Positions 49,407-58,709 of a DNA stretch of 64,000 bases are shown piece after piece (position 1 is the stretch's first letter; each line of letters opens with the position of its first letter). The notes below the pieces were generated by a model, which saw only the letters and a program-made list of their open reading frames with translations, searched no databases and was not told the origin of the DNA. Both the position numbers and the translations under genes were made by a program. The stretch is from CAADGV01 sp040290295 (GTDB lineage: Bacteria > Bacteroidota > Ignavibacteria > UBA10030 > UBA6906). The stretch is from contig PSMW01000008.1 of the NCBI GenBank assembly GCA_040290295.1, positions 1-64,000 on the forward strand. The letters run 5' to 3'.

Positions 49407-50548
49407 TCTTCTTCAATCCTTTCTGGGCAGAACGAGTTGTGATCGAGCCGCCCGATCGCGCACCATTGGCATTTCATCGGCAGCTTCCTCATTACTCGCC
49501 AACGCCCCTTCATCGGCTTGATGAACTTGCTCGAGCGCTTGGCGTCAAGCACGTACTGTTGAAGGATGAGTCGCATCGATTGGGACTTCCCGCGTTCAAG
49601 ATTCTTGGCGCATCATGGGCGGTGTATCGTGCGTTGTGCGATCGGTTCCCGACGCTTCGTGAGCCTTGGCAGAACGTTGAAGAACGTGTTGCACGCCTGC
49701 AAAGGCAGAGCACGCCGATAGTGTATGCGGCAACCGACGGCAACCACGGTCGGGCAGTTGCTCACATCGCAGCGTTGCTTGGTTTGCACGCGCGCATCTC
49801 CGTTCCGCAGGGGACGGCTGCTGCGCGGATCGCTGCGATCGAAAGCGAAGGAGCATCTGTGCATGTGGTGCTCGGTACCTACGGCGATGCCGTTGCCGAT
49901 GCAGTCCGAAACGCGCAGGAACACCATGGTTTGCTTGTTCAGGATAGCGGTTGGGAAGGCTACGAAACAATCCCACAGTACGTCGTAGCGGGCTACTCCA
50001 CCATGCTGTGGGAGATCGACGATGCTCTTCGCGCTCAGGGTCTCGCTCAGCCAACGCACGTGATCGTGCAAATCGGGGTCGGGTCGCTTGCCGAGGCTGT
50101 CGTGCGGCATTATTGTCGAATGCGTCCTTCTCCCATCATCATTGGCGTGGAGCCGGAGGGAGCTGCCTGTGCATTGGAATCGGTGAAGGAGGGGAGGGTT
50201 GTGCGCATTCGGGGACCGCACACCTCGATCATGGCGGGGATGAATTGCGACTCGTCCTCGCGGTTGTCGTTTCCGATTCTCCAGAAAGGAATGCGATGCT
50301 TTCTTACGATTTCCGATACTCGTGCCATCGAAGCGATGCGGTTGCTCGCGTCGTGGGAGATCGTCAGCGGAGAAACAGGAGCGGCAGGTGCAGGCGCGCT
50401 CCTCGAGCTTGCATCCGACGAGCATGCTTTTGTTCGTTCTCGGCTCGGCATCGACCGTGACAGCTCGGTGCTGATTTTTTCGACGGAGGGGGCGACCAAC
50501 CCTGCGTTGTATGCGGCGCTGGTCGGCGCTTCACCCGCCCGATCGTGA
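49403..50548 (+). CDS. PLP-dependent lyase (diaminopropionate ammonia-lyase-like)
   Basis: A 381-residue fold-type II PLP enzyme. LKDESHRLGLPAFKILGASWAVY carries the PLP-binding Lys, TDGNHGRAVAH contacts the phosphate side, and a glycine-rich QIGVGSLAEAVV forms the phosphate loop. The ordering is that of diaminopropionate ammonia-lyase and threonine dehydratase relatives; the C-terminal GATNPALYAALV is also shared. It likely eliminates ammonia from an amino acid. It shares its ATGA start with the stop of the shrunken secreted gene. Confidence 0.82.
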   Translation: MIFFNPFWAERVVIEPPDRAPLAFHRQLPHYSPTPLHRLDELARALGVKHVLLKDESHRLGLPAFKILGASWAVYRALCDRFPTLREPWQNVEERVARLQRQSTPIVYAATDGNHGRAVAHIAALLGLHARISVPQGTAAARIAAIESEGASVHVVLGTYGDAVADAVRNAQEHHGLLVQDSGWEGYETIPQYVVAGYSTMLWEIDDALRAQGLAQPTHVIVQIGVGSLAEAVVRHYCRMRPSPIIIGVEPEGAACALESVKEGRVVRIRGPHTSIMAGMNCDSSSRLSFPILQKGMRCFLTISDTRAIEAMRLLASWEIVSGETGAAGAGALLELASDEHAFVRSRLGIDRDSSVLIFSTEGATNPALYAALVGASPARS

Positions 50549-50567
50549 CTCGCTGAGACGATTAACA

Positions 50568-50590
50568 AGAATTAAGTCTCACTTAATTCT
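50568..50590. promoter_or_regulatory. AT-rich perfect palindrome
   Basis: A 9-base inverted repeat (agaattaag / cttaattct) with a 5-base spacer, 20 bases after the lyase gene and about 90 bases before the lipoprotein gene. It may be a weak terminator or an operator for the next gene; there is no T-run. Confidence 0.45.
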
Positions 50591-50679
50591 GCTCCGAAGC
50601 AGATGGCATATATTAAGACTGTCCAAGGTGTCATATACCATTCATTTATCCACTTGTATCATAGGAGGAGGATGTACAC

Positions 50680-51189
50680 ATGAAACAGGTAAGCATCGTA
50701 TTGGTGGCGTTGTTCGCGTTGGCGATTGCTGGTTGCGGTCCATCAGCCGAACAAAAGAAGATGGTGGACGATTTGACCGCAGAAGTGAAGTCGATGGCGG
50801 ACAACGCGTCGAATTCGATCGGCAAGTTGGAAGGCGTTGCCGGTGAAATCGCTGCGGCAATCGCTGGAGCAGACTCGCTGGCGAAGAAGTATCCCAAAGA
50901 CACTGCATCCATCACGAGCGCGGTAAGCCAGTTGAGGTCGGCTAAAGACCGCGTGACGAGCGTGAAGGACAATGTGAGCGCATGGTTGGCTCAGTTCAAA
51001 GTGCCCAGTCTGGAGACTATGAAGTTCGACCAAGTGCTCTCCAAACTGAAAAAGCAAAAAGAGGAACTCAGCACCGCAACTTCCGAAGTCGAAGGTGCGT
51101 TGAGTGCTGCGACCACAGCGCTCGATAGCTACAAGGGTCTCGCCTCGGGCCTCGCGACAAAGGTTGCTGCCAAGATGAAGAAGAAGTAA
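50680..51189 (+). CDS. Coiled-coil lipoprotein
   Basis: A 169-residue protein with a lipoprotein signal (VALFALAIAGC, lipid on Cys19) and an almost wholly helical body of Ala/Lys/Glu/Ser, e.g. LTAEVKSMADNASNSIGKLEGVAGEIAAAI and KKQKEELSTATSEVEGAL. It has no known catalytic motif. The ribosome site is very strong (AGGAGGAGG) and a good terminator follows, so it is likely highly expressed as a single gene. Similar abundant lipoproteins link envelope layers, but that is only an analogy. Confidence 0.7.
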   Translation: MKQVSIVLVALFALAIAGCGPSAEQKKMVDDLTAEVKSMADNASNSIGKLEGVAGEIAAAIAGADSLAKKYPKDTASITSAVSQLRSAKDRVTSVKDNVSAWLAQFKVPSLETMKFDQVLSKLKKQKEELSTATSEVEGALSAATTALDSYKGLASGLATKVAAKMKKK

Positions 51190-51217
51190 GCATCGGTTCG
51201 AAGCAGGAAGACATGTT

Positions 51218-51251
51218 CCCTCTCATGGATGCCTCCACGAGAGGGTTTTTT
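51218..51251 (+). terminator. Rho-independent terminator after the lipoprotein gene
   Basis: Stem ccctctc / gagaggg, extended in the loop by tgga/tcca, followed directly by six T. It is 28 bases past the stop codon. Confidence 0.85.
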
Positions 51252-51297
51252 GTATCTTCTCCGTTGCACGGACCCGCCTGAACCACGGAGAGCACGT

Positions 51298-51960
51298 ATG
51301 CGAACAATCGTCATAGACCGTTGGAGAGAAGCGTGGCAGCAATCCGCGTTCAAGCTTCAACTTCCTCTCACGACAGGGATGCTTGTGGTCGTCCTTTCCG
51401 CCTTTGCGCAATTTCTTGTGTTGGTGGAAGGACGGGAAGGAGTGCGGATGAACGATCCCATTCTTCAGATCATCGAGCCGCGGGACTTCACGTGGGTAAC
51501 GTTTGGGATGATTTATCTTTCAGTGATGGTGGCGGTGGTGGTCTTGGCGCAGTACCCTTGGCGATTACTCGTCGCGATGCAGGCGTACATTGTCATGGTC
51601 GTTTTGCGCGCAGGAATGATGTACGTGACGCCGCTGTCACCTTCGGAAGACTTGATTGTGCTGCGCGATCCGTTTGTGCAATTGGCAGGTGATGGAACGG
51701 CGCCCACGAAAGATCTCTTCTTCTCTGGACACATCTCAACGTTGTTTTTGCTTTCGCTCGTCATTCAACATCCGCTGATGAAAAAGGCGTTCTTGCTCTG
51801 CACCGTCGTGGTTGCCATCTTTGTTGTGTGGCAGCACGTGCATTATGTGGTCGATGTGGCGGTTGCCCCGTTTGTTGCGTACGGATGTTATCGCCTCGTG
51901 GAAACGATGCACGAAAGGAGCCGGAGAGAGGAACAACGGAAGAGTCTGAGTGTGGGTTAA
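51298..51960 (+). CDS. PAP2-like / sphingomyelin-synthase-related membrane protein
   Basis: A 220-residue membrane protein with about five helices, a luminal-type LFFSGHIST motif near 146 and a HVHYVVDVAVA motif near 182. These are motifs C2 and C3 of the PAP2_C (sphingomyelin synthase-like) phosphatase group, whose members move phosphoryl or phosphocholine head groups between lipids. The ATG at 51298 follows CGGAG. It overlaps the convergent TPM gene by 4 bases. Confidence 0.75.
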   Translation: MRTIVIDRWREAWQQSAFKLQLPLTTGMLVVVLSAFAQFLVLVEGREGVRMNDPILQIIEPRDFTWVTFGMIYLSVMVAVVVLAQYPWRLLVAMQAYIVMVVLRAGMMYVTPLSPSEDLIVLRDPFVQLAGDGTAPTKDLFFSGHISTLFLLSLVIQHPLMKKAFLLCTVVVAIFVVWQHVHYVVDVAVAPFVAYGCYRLVETMHERSRREEQRKSLSVG

Positions 51961-52622
51961 CGTGTGCGAAGGCTGTCGCTAAGCTCGTCGGCATCGTCGG
52001 CGCGGCGCGCGACTCCGTGTTTCTTCAACAGTTCACCACACTGTTGGATTGCTCGGATCAGCGCGTCGGCGGGCTTGCCCAAACGCATCCCATCGACGAT
52101 GGTCGCGACGATGCCTTCCCAATCCGCTTGCTGGACTTTCGCGTTGATGCCGGAGTCGCTGAGCACCAGCACTTTGTGTTCTAACAAACTCAAGAAGATG
52201 AGGATGCCCGTCCGCTCGCGCGTTTTGAAAACCTCCTCGGCAAGAAATGCCTCCATCGCCCGCTGTCGGACGCGTTGCTCCAGCATTTTCTTCCCTGCAA
52301 AGAACCGCTTGACTGCAGGGACATCGGCCGCTATCAGGGCGCCGATAATGGCACCTGCGCATGTTGCCAGACCCAACTCTGCAGCGACGACCGGCTTCCA
52401 AGCCAACTCCGTAACAGAGTGGAGCACGAGGAAACCAAAGAACCCTAACGCCCCAAACGTAGCTCCTGCTCGCCACAATGCATGCTCGTACGCGTCGCTG
52501 GTGTACACAACGTACGGAACGATCTCGCCGCTGGTTTCCTTTTCGGCTTGGTGTACGGCGTTCTCGATCCGTTTGATGTCGTCACGCGTGAAGAGTTTTT
52601 CGATTGCCGTAGGCTTGCTCAT
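51957..52622 (-). CDS. TPM-domain membrane protein
   Basis: A 221-residue protein starting MSKPTAIEKLFTRDDIKRIENAV, with the first half of a TPM domain (KETSGEIVPYVVYTSDAYE), two membrane helices (about 55-75 and 82-105) and the second half (RTGILIFLSLLEHKVLVLSDSGINAKV). TPM proteins are involved in photosystem repair in plants, but the bacterial role is unclear. A GTG at 52637 would add five residues and overlap the VOC gene. Confidence 0.74.
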   Translation of the reverse strand: MSKPTAIEKLFTRDDIKRIENAVHQAEKETSGEIVPYVVYTSDAYEHALWRAGATFGALGFFGFLVLHSVTELAWKPVVAAELGLATCAGAIIGALIAADVPAVKRFFAGKKMLEQRVRQRAMEAFLAEEVFKTRERTGILIFLSLLEHKVLVLSDSGINAKVQQADWEGIVATIVDGMRLGKPADALIRAIQQCGELLKKHGVARRADDADELSDSLRTR

Positions 52623-52626
52623 CGTC

Positions 52627-53346
52627 TTATGGTTCACCTTCTAACAAGAAAATGGTCTGTCCGTCGGGTGCGGTAATGACGGCACCGCGAACACGGCCGT
52701 CGTGATCATGGAGCCGACGTACAGAATGTATCCCGGCTGCTTCCAATGCGTGAAGGCACGAGTGCACGTCGTTCGAGTAGTATGTCAACGCCGGCATGGT
52801 GAAAGCGTCGGTTTGGTGAAAGCCGAGGATCATCACGCCGTCGGTGAGGATTGCCCAAGGGTAGGGTTTCTCTCCGCGTAGCGAAACAGCGAAGTCGAGT
52901 TTCTGCCAGAACGCAATCGAAGCATCGAGCTCCGCGGTGTCCACGCTCAGTTCGCCGAACGCACCAATTTTCGATTCCGAGAAGCCATTGGGTTTGGGCA
53001 TGATGCTGTCGTCGTAGTGCATCAGCATGATGATCACTTCGTTCGGGTCGAAGAAGGCGTGTTGCAAGCGTTTGCCATCCTTGCTTCGCTGTTGCTCGGG
53101 TTTTATGCCTAAGCGCATCAGCTCGAGCACCTTGTCTCGCATGTGCGCCGAGAAGTAATGCAGAGCGGGCGAGGCGAAGTGCGATTCGTAGAGGTGCAGA
53201 TTGACTTTCCCGTCCGTTACCAACATCCATGGAGCCGGGTCCTCACTTTCGATGAGTTTCCGAAATCCGATTTTGGCGTAGAACGGAGCGGACACATCGA
53301 GCCGCTGAACCGATACGGAAATGTGTGCGTAGTTGCCGAGTTTCAT
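52627..53346 (-). CDS. Two-domain VOC (glyoxalase/bleomycin-resistance) family protein
   Basis: A 239-residue protein with two VOC modules. The first begins LGNYAHISVSVQRLDVSAPFYAKIGFRKL and ends near 110 with HAFFDPNEVIIMLMHY; the second begins FGELSVDTAELDASIAFWQKLDF and ends ITAPDGQTIFLLEG. VOC proteins are metal-dependent lyases, dioxygenases or antibiotic-binding proteins; the function here is open. It is read with the TPM gene on the minus strand. Confidence 0.78.
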   Translation of the reverse strand: MKLGNYAHISVSVQRLDVSAPFYAKIGFRKLIESEDPAPWMLVTDGKVNLHLYESHFASPALHYFSAHMRDKVLELMRLGIKPEQQRSKDGKRLQHAFFDPNEVIIMLMHYDDSIMPKPNGFSESKIGAFGELSVDTAELDASIAFWQKLDFAVSLRGEKPYPWAILTDGVMILGFHQTDAFTMPALTYYSNDVHSCLHALEAAGIHSVRRLHDHDGRVRGAVITAPDGQTIFLLEGEP

Positions 53347-53427
53347 CAGTTGTACAACCCAACGGGTGAAGTGTTTCCGATCGACGGAGCTGCGCACGTG
53401 GATGCCTGTCCGGCGCGCTGCCGGCTG

Positions 53428-54039
53428 TCAACTTCCAAAGACTTCGTTGTAGTCATCCATCGCGGCTTGAACAACCTTGACGGCATGCTCGGCGTTGTAC
53501 ACGCGCTCGATGGAGACTTCCACCTGCTCACCGGGCATGGTTTTGTATGTTGCAAAGTAATGCCGCAGGCGCTGGAGAAAGGCCGACGGTAATTCCGAAA
53601 CATCATGGACGTTCTCCCAAACCGAATCGTTGTGGAGAATTGCAACGATCTTGTCGTCGGCTTCGCCGTGGTCGATCATGTGAATGCCGCCGATGACGCG
53701 CGCGTTGAGGATCACCTCAGCGCGATTGATGGGGCGCTCACTCAAGACGCAAATGTCGAGCGGATCGCCATCCCCTCTTTCGGCTGTCGGCGAGAGCGCT
53801 TTGACACGCGATGCGCAATACGTGCGCGGAATGAACCCGTAGAGCGACGGAGGCAACGACGAGGTTCGCTGCGGTCGGTCCACGCGAAGGTAGCCCGTGG
53901 TTTTATCCACCTCATACTTCATAAGATCGAACGGTGTGATCTCGATGAAGGCATGAACGACTCGAGGGGCATGCGGCCCGACCTCCAGCCCATGCCACGG
54001 ATGAGGCCGCCAACGGTAGAAGGGTGTAGGAAAAGCCAT
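53428..54039 (-). CDS. ppa: Inorganic pyrophosphatase (family I)
   Basis: Hydrolyses pyrophosphate to drive biosynthetic reactions. The 203-residue protein has FDLMKYEVDKTTGYLRVDR, YGFIPRTYC, and the metal-binding GDGDPLDICV with the DxDPxD arrangement, plus DDKIVAI. The N-terminal PHPWHGLEVG stretch is longer than in the E. coli enzyme. It is divergent from alr, with 168 bases between them. Confidence 0.94.
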   Translation of the reverse strand: MAFPTPFYRWRPHPWHGLEVGPHAPRVVHAFIEITPFDLMKYEVDKTTGYLRVDRPQRTSSLPPSLYGFIPRTYCASRVKALSPTAERGDGDPLDICVLSERPINRAEVILNARVIGGIHMIDHGEADDKIVAILHNDSVWENVHDVSELPSAFLQRLRHYFATYKTMPGEQVEVSIERVYNAEHAVKVVQAAMDDYNEVFGS

Positions 54040-54207
54040 CCAAGTCTGTGCGCAGTTGAACTCTTCTGAACGCCAATAATTTGGTGAAATATTGCGCTAT
54101 CTGCAACAACCGCCGACGACGCGAGCCGATGAGTTGCTTGCTAATCTCTTCCCCGCTGTTGATATTGTACGCACCACAATCGAGTCAAGACGAAACAGAT
54201 CGCATTC

Positions 54208-55341
54208 ATGTCCGTACCGCTCTCACTTGTTCACCCAACGCGCGCCATCATCAACCTTGCGGCATTCCGCCACAACCTCGAACGCGTGAAGATGTGCGTT
54301 GGGCAGAACGCAAAGATCATGGCGGTCGTGAAGTCGCACGCCTATGGTCATGGCGTCAGAGTGATTTCGCGAGAAGCGGTTCGTTGCGGTGTCCATTATC
54401 TCGGGGTTGCGCGTGTGGACGAGGGGTTGGAGTTGCGCAACGAAGGTATCGATACGCCGATCCTTGTGTTCGAAATTGCGCCGGAAGGATTGGCGGAACT
54501 TGCCCTCGCTACGGACATTGAACTCTCCGTCAGTTCGCTCGAACAGGCACAGGCACTCCGTAGCATCGCTCAACGGCTTGGCAAAAGTGCTCGCGTGCAC
54601 GTAAAGGTCGATACCGGGATGGGACGACTGGGTTTTGATTATTCGATTGCTCCCGATTTCATCGAGCGCGTGGCACGATTGCCGCGCGTGGAGTTGGTGG
54701 GGGTGTACAGTCATTTTGCAACGGCGGAAGAGCCTGACCAATGCTTCGCGCGTGAGCAACTGAAGCGCTTCAACGTGGTACTCGAAATACTCGAACAGCG
54801 TCGCATCAACGTTCCCCTCCGCCACATTGCGAACAGCGCCGCCATCATCACTATTCCTGAGTCGCATTTCGACATGGTTCGTCCGGGCATCATGCTCTAC
54901 GGCTACGGTCCGGCGAAAGGTATGGCGGCGGATGCCGGATTGAAACCGGTGATGTCCTTGTTCTCGCGCGTGATGTTCTTGAAAAAAGTTTCGGCGGGCA
55001 CGAGCATCTCGTACGGTCGTCGCTACGTTGCCGAGCGCGAAACATGGATTGCAACAGTTCCCGTTGGGTACGGTGACGGCTACTCGCGCCTGCTGTCGAA
55101 CAAGGCGCAGGTGCTGATTCGTGGCAGACGCTATCCCGTCGTCGGAACCATTTGCATGGATCATTGCATGATCGATGTGGGCGTCGAGACGGATGTGAAG
55201 GTGGGGGATGAGGTAACACTGCTGGGTGGGACAGGAGATCATTGGATTGGAGCGTGGGAGATTGCTGAAACCTTGGGCACCATCCCCTATGAGGTAACCT
55301 GTATGGTGAGCGCCCGCGTCCCGCGAACCGTCATGATGTAA
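54208..55341 (+). CDS. alr: Alanine racemase
   Basis: Makes D-alanine for peptidoglycan. The PLP lysine is in MAVVKSHAYGHG near residue 42; most enzymes have ANAYGHG, so Ser-His replaces the usual Ala-Asn. The catalytic Tyr is in GTSISYGRRYVAERETWIATVPVGYGDGY, and VVGTICMDHCMIDV is the conserved C-terminal motif. It has 377 residues. A ten-base inverted repeat starts at its stop codon. Confidence 0.93.
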   Translation: MSVPLSLVHPTRAIINLAAFRHNLERVKMCVGQNAKIMAVVKSHAYGHGVRVISREAVRCGVHYLGVARVDEGLELRNEGIDTPILVFEIAPEGLAELALATDIELSVSSLEQAQALRSIAQRLGKSARVHVKVDTGMGRLGFDYSIAPDFIERVARLPRVELVGVYSHFATAEEPDQCFAREQLKRFNVVLEILEQRRINVPLRHIANSAAIITIPESHFDMVRPGIMLYGYGPAKGMAADAGLKPVMSLFSRVMFLKKVSAGTSISYGRRYVAERETWIATVPVGYGDGYSRLLSNKAQVLIRGRRYPVVGTICMDHCMIDVGVETDVKVGDEVTLLGGTGDHWIGAWEIAETLGTIPYEVTCMVSARVPRTVMM

Positions 55342-55408
55342 AGGTAATGTGTAAAAGCAAACGAAAACTCTGTAATGCAACCACATCGAGCAGTCGTTAC
55401 ATTACCTT
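55341..55408. promoter_or_regulatory. Ten-base inverted repeat upstream of the copper-efflux genes
   Basis: aaggtaatgt at 55341-55350 is exactly repeated in reverse complement (acattacctt) at 55399-55408, with 48 bases between. The long loop argues against a simple terminator. Its place between alr and the cus operon makes a regulator-binding or mRNA-folding role possible. Confidence 0.4.
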
Positions 55409-55520
55409 CGTCCGTTGAGAAAGGGGCGAACTATTGCCGATGAAAAGGGTTTGTCGTATCTTATCATCGCACCTTCTGGTGAGCATCGTGAACGCTCATG
55501 ACCTTACAACCACAGTGATC

Positions 55521-55919
55521 ATGTCATCGAGATTCACATATCGTCTTACGGCAGTCGTGCTTGTAGCGACCTTTGCGCTGTTCACCATCGGTGTGCCGAT
55601 TGTGGTTGCCTCCTGCCCAATGCCGAAGAGTGAACGGGCAGTGGTGTGTGCTGCGTGCTACGAACCGGTGCCGGCGGGCACGATGCGCTACGCCCGAGCA
55701 ATGGATCGGTCGTGCTGCGAAACCAAGATTGCCGCCGAACGCAACGCGACGGCGTTCGTCCATTCCTTCGAGAGCGCCAAATCGATCCTCGCACTCGCTG
55801 TCGTTCCTCTGTTCGCATCGAGGCAGAGTGACCACGTTGCGACCATGCCCGCAACTGTCGCTGCATCGTCACCTGTGCCGCGCGATATTCCCACCTTCAA
55901 CGCCTCTCTTCTCATCTAA
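55521..55919 (+). CDS. Small Cys-rich exported protein, start of the cus operon
   Basis: A 132-residue protein with an N-terminal helix (about 12-30, LTAVVLVATFALFTIGVPIVVA) and clustered cysteines just after it: CPMPK, CAACY and SCCET. It has no family I recognise. The Cys and Met content and its position directly before a copper/silver-type RND operon suggest a metal-binding or sensing role in the periplasm. The start could also be the ATG at 55497. Confidence 0.55.
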   Translation: MSSRFTYRLTAVVLVATFALFTIGVPIVVASCPMPKSERAVVCAACYEPVPAGTMRYARAMDRSCCETKIAAERNATAFVHSFESAKSILALAVVPLFASRQSDHVATMPATVAASSPVPRDIPTFNASLLI

Positions 55920-56024
55920 GATTCTCTCGATCTGAGGAGCGAGCGCACACGCGTTCTGCTCTGACCTGTGTTGCACTGAACGTTGTGCAACGCGAACGAT
56001 TCCTTCATTTGTGAGAGGACATTC

Positions 56025-57287
56025 ATGCACTCCATCCTTTTCTTTCTCTGCCTGGTACCCATCGTGGTATCAGCGCAGCAGGTGAGCGATACATTGAGGC
56101 TCAGCGACCTCGTCATCGAGGCTCTGCGAAACAACCCTGAGCTGAAAGCCTTCGAATACCATCGCGATGCGATGGAGGTGCGCGCGGAAGCCGTTGGCAG
56201 GCTCGACGATCCCGAACTAACGTTCATGCACGAGATGATGCCGAACTTCCGCTGGAGCGGTGCGATGTATTCCCGCATTGGCATTATGCAGCGGCTGCCC
56301 TTCCCCGGCAAATTGGCTGCGCAGTCAACCATCGCGGAGATCAACGCCGAGCATGCTCATCACGAGCACATGGAGAAGGCGAACGAGGTGCTGGCAAGGT
56401 TACGCTCGGCATACTACGAATTGTGGTTTGCGCAACGCGCCGCCCTGCTGAATCGAGAGAACGCTCGGTTGCTGGAGCAATTCACCAAGATCACACAAAC
56501 CCGATTCAGTGTCGGGCAAGCGCCGCAACAGGATGTGCTCAAGGCGTATGTGGAGATCGCTAAGCTCGACAATCAGCTTGTGCAACTGCGGCAGCAAGAA
56601 CTCATGGCGAAAGCAATGCTCCGGACACTACTCTACCGTCCTTCCACCGACACGCTCGGCATCGCCTCGGTGTCACAAGAAGTTGCTCCGCTTCCGTCTG
56701 AAGACACGCTCCAAGTGCTGGCGCAGCGTTTCCGCGGTATGATCCTGCACGATTCACTTTCGGTCGAGGAAGCGAACGAAATGCTTTCGCTGATGAAGAA
56801 AGAATCTCTGCCCGATCTCACACTCGGTATCGAGTACATGACGATTCCGAACGGAAACACGAGAGCCTGGAGTGTCAGCGCGGGCATATCACTCCCGTTC
56901 ATGCCCTGGAGCCTCGCCCGCAACAGCGCGAAGGTCGAGGAAGCAGAGATACAGATCAGCAGAAGACAGTCGGCGCTGAACAATACGCGCGCGATGATTC
57001 GCTCCGCTATCACCGCCCTGTATGCAAAAGCCGAAGCGTTGAGGAAGCAACTCGACAACTATTCGTCTGTTATCGTTCCTCAAGCACAGCGGTCCGTGCA
57101 AGCGAGCATGATCGCCTACCAAACAGGCACGACAGATTTCTTGATGCTGATCGATTCGTACCGCATGCTGGTGGAGCTTTCCATGGAGCAACTGATGCTG
57201 CGGATGCAATACGAACTAACGGTAGCCGAACTGAAACGCGAGGTCGGCTACGCAGGTATTTTCGACCTTCAACGTGAAAGGAGATGA
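56025..57287 (+). CDS. TolC-family outer-membrane efflux protein (CusC-like)
   Basis: A 420-residue protein with a signal peptide (MHSILFFLCLVPIVVSA) and two long helical hairpins typical of TolC-type channels, e.g. LRLSDLVIEALRNNPELKAFEYH near 23 and YQTGTTDFLMLIDSYRMLVELSMEQL near the end. It would form the outer-membrane exit of the RND pump. The ATG at 56025 follows GAGAGG. Confidence 0.87.
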   Translation: MHSILFFLCLVPIVVSAQQVSDTLRLSDLVIEALRNNPELKAFEYHRDAMEVRAEAVGRLDDPELTFMHEMMPNFRWSGAMYSRIGIMQRLPFPGKLAAQSTIAEINAEHAHHEHMEKANEVLARLRSAYYELWFAQRAALLNRENARLLEQFTKITQTRFSVGQAPQQDVLKAYVEIAKLDNQLVQLRQQELMAKAMLRTLLYRPSTDTLGIASVSQEVAPLPSEDTLQVLAQRFRGMILHDSLSVEEANEMLSLMKKESLPDLTLGIEYMTIPNGNTRAWSVSAGISLPFMPWSLARNSAKVEEAEIQISRRQSALNNTRAMIRSAITALYAKAEALRKQLDNYSSVIVPQAQRSVQASMIAYQTGTTDFLMLIDSYRMLVELSMEQLMLRMQYELTVAELKREVGYAGIFDLQRERR

Positions 57288-57292
57288 TCGCT

Positions 57293-58624
57293 ATGCAACA
57301 TTCATCGATGAGGCAAACACCCATGCAAACGCGCACCCATCACTTTCCGTTAGGAGCGATGCTCTTCATGGCGGTAGTGATGGGAGCAAGTCTTGCCGCC
57401 TGCACGAAATCTTCGTTGCCGGACGAGCGCCAGGCAGAGGTGGTGCACACTCCGCAGCAGACGGACAAAACGGAGGAGTACTATACGTGTCCCATGCATC
57501 CTTCCGTTCGCTCGGATCGCCCGGGTGCGTGTCCCATCTGCGGCATGGTACTCGTGAAAAAGACCAAGCTGCCGGACGCCGACCAGCCTGACGACGCGTC
57601 ACTCGAGGCGGTACGCCTTTCACCACGACAGCGGGTGCTCGCAAATGTTTCGGTCGTTGTTGCAGAACGAAGGGAAATCAGCAACGACATCACGGCTGTG
57701 GGGGTCGTCAGTTATGCCGAACCGCAGTATCGGCGCATCACGAGCAGATTTCCCGGACGTGTCGAGAAGCTCTACCTTGCGTACACGGGGCAACGCGTGA
57801 ACATCGGCGATGCCGTGGCGGAAGTGTACAGTCCCGAAGCAATCACCGCGCAACAAGAATATCTGCTCGCGCTCGAATCGTTGGAGCTAGCCAAAGCCGG
57901 AGTCGGATCGTTCATCGCTTCGGCCCAACAGTTACTCGAGCAATCACGCCAGAAGCTTTTACAGTGGGGCTTTACGTCCAAACAGATCGCACGGTTGAAT
58001 CAGTCGCGCTCGGTTGCCTACACCATAACCATCTCCTCCCCCGTCAATGGGATTGTGGTGAAGAAGAATGTTGACCCACAACAGTACGTCGGTACCGGAG
58101 AAGACCTCTTCGAAGTTGCCGACCTTTCCAGCGTGTGGATCTATCTGGATGTCTATGAGAAGGACATCCGATTCGTTGCGCCGCACCAGCGGGTGCAGAT
58201 AACGACTGAAGCGTATCCTTTTGAAACGTTCGAGGGGAAGGTCGCCTTCATCGATCCGCTCGTCGATCCGCAAACGCGAACGATACGCGTGCGAACAGAA
58301 TTCGAGAATCGTTCGCTCAAACTGAAACCCAATATGTTTGTCACGGCAACGATCCTTGTTCCCAAGATGAACGCCTTGGTTGTTCCTTCTTCTGCTGTGG
58401 TTGCCACGGGCAAGCGTAATGTCGTGTGGGTGGAAGTGAAGAAGAACACGTTCGAGCCGCGTGATGTGGTCCTCGGCGCAACACGCAACGGGCTATCGGT
58501 TATTCTCCACGGCTTGAGAGAAGGCGAGAGCGTAGCAGCAACCGGCGGATTCTTGATCGATTCCGAAAGCACTCTGCGAAAGCCTTCGGGTGAAAGCAGT
58601 GCACACGCGGGTCATGGAGAGTGA
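57293..58624 (+). CDS. RND efflux periplasmic adaptor (CusB-like) with metal-binding domain
   Basis: A 443-residue lipoprotein-like membrane-fusion protein (signal ending GASLAAC, lipid on Cys37). Next comes a heavy-metal-binding domain with YYTCPMHP and ACPICGM (about 63-88), then the adaptor body: YRRITSRFPGRVEKL, an alpha hairpin (about 180-240), FEVADLSSVWIYLDVYE, and a C-terminal beta domain ending in GFLIDSES. The ATG at 57293 lies 9 bases after AAAGGAG; an ATG at 57284 overlaps the upstream stop but is too close to that site. The C-terminus (HAGHGE) adds further metal-type residues. Confidence 0.88.
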   Translation: MQHSSMRQTPMQTRTHHFPLGAMLFMAVVMGASLAACTKSSLPDERQAEVVHTPQQTDKTEEYYTCPMHPSVRSDRPGACPICGMVLVKKTKLPDADQPDDASLEAVRLSPRQRVLANVSVVVAERREISNDITAVGVVSYAEPQYRRITSRFPGRVEKLYLAYTGQRVNIGDAVAEVYSPEAITAQQEYLLALESLELAKAGVGSFIASAQQLLEQSRQKLLQWGFTSKQIARLNQSRSVAYTITISSPVNGIVVKKNVDPQQYVGTGEDLFEVADLSSVWIYLDVYEKDIRFVAPHQRVQITTEAYPFETFEGKVAFIDPLVDPQTRTIRVRTEFENRSLKLKPNMFVTATILVPKMNALVVPSSAVVATGKRNVVWVEVKKNTFEPRDVVLGATRNGLSVILHGLREGESVAATGGFLIDSESTLRKPSGESSAHAGHGE

Positions 58625-58709
58625 ATCACACACAAACAGAGAGAGGAGCCTCTACGCGTTGCCTTCACGATACGCGCGTCAGTCACGAATCTCATGAAAA
58701 GGTCTTGTC

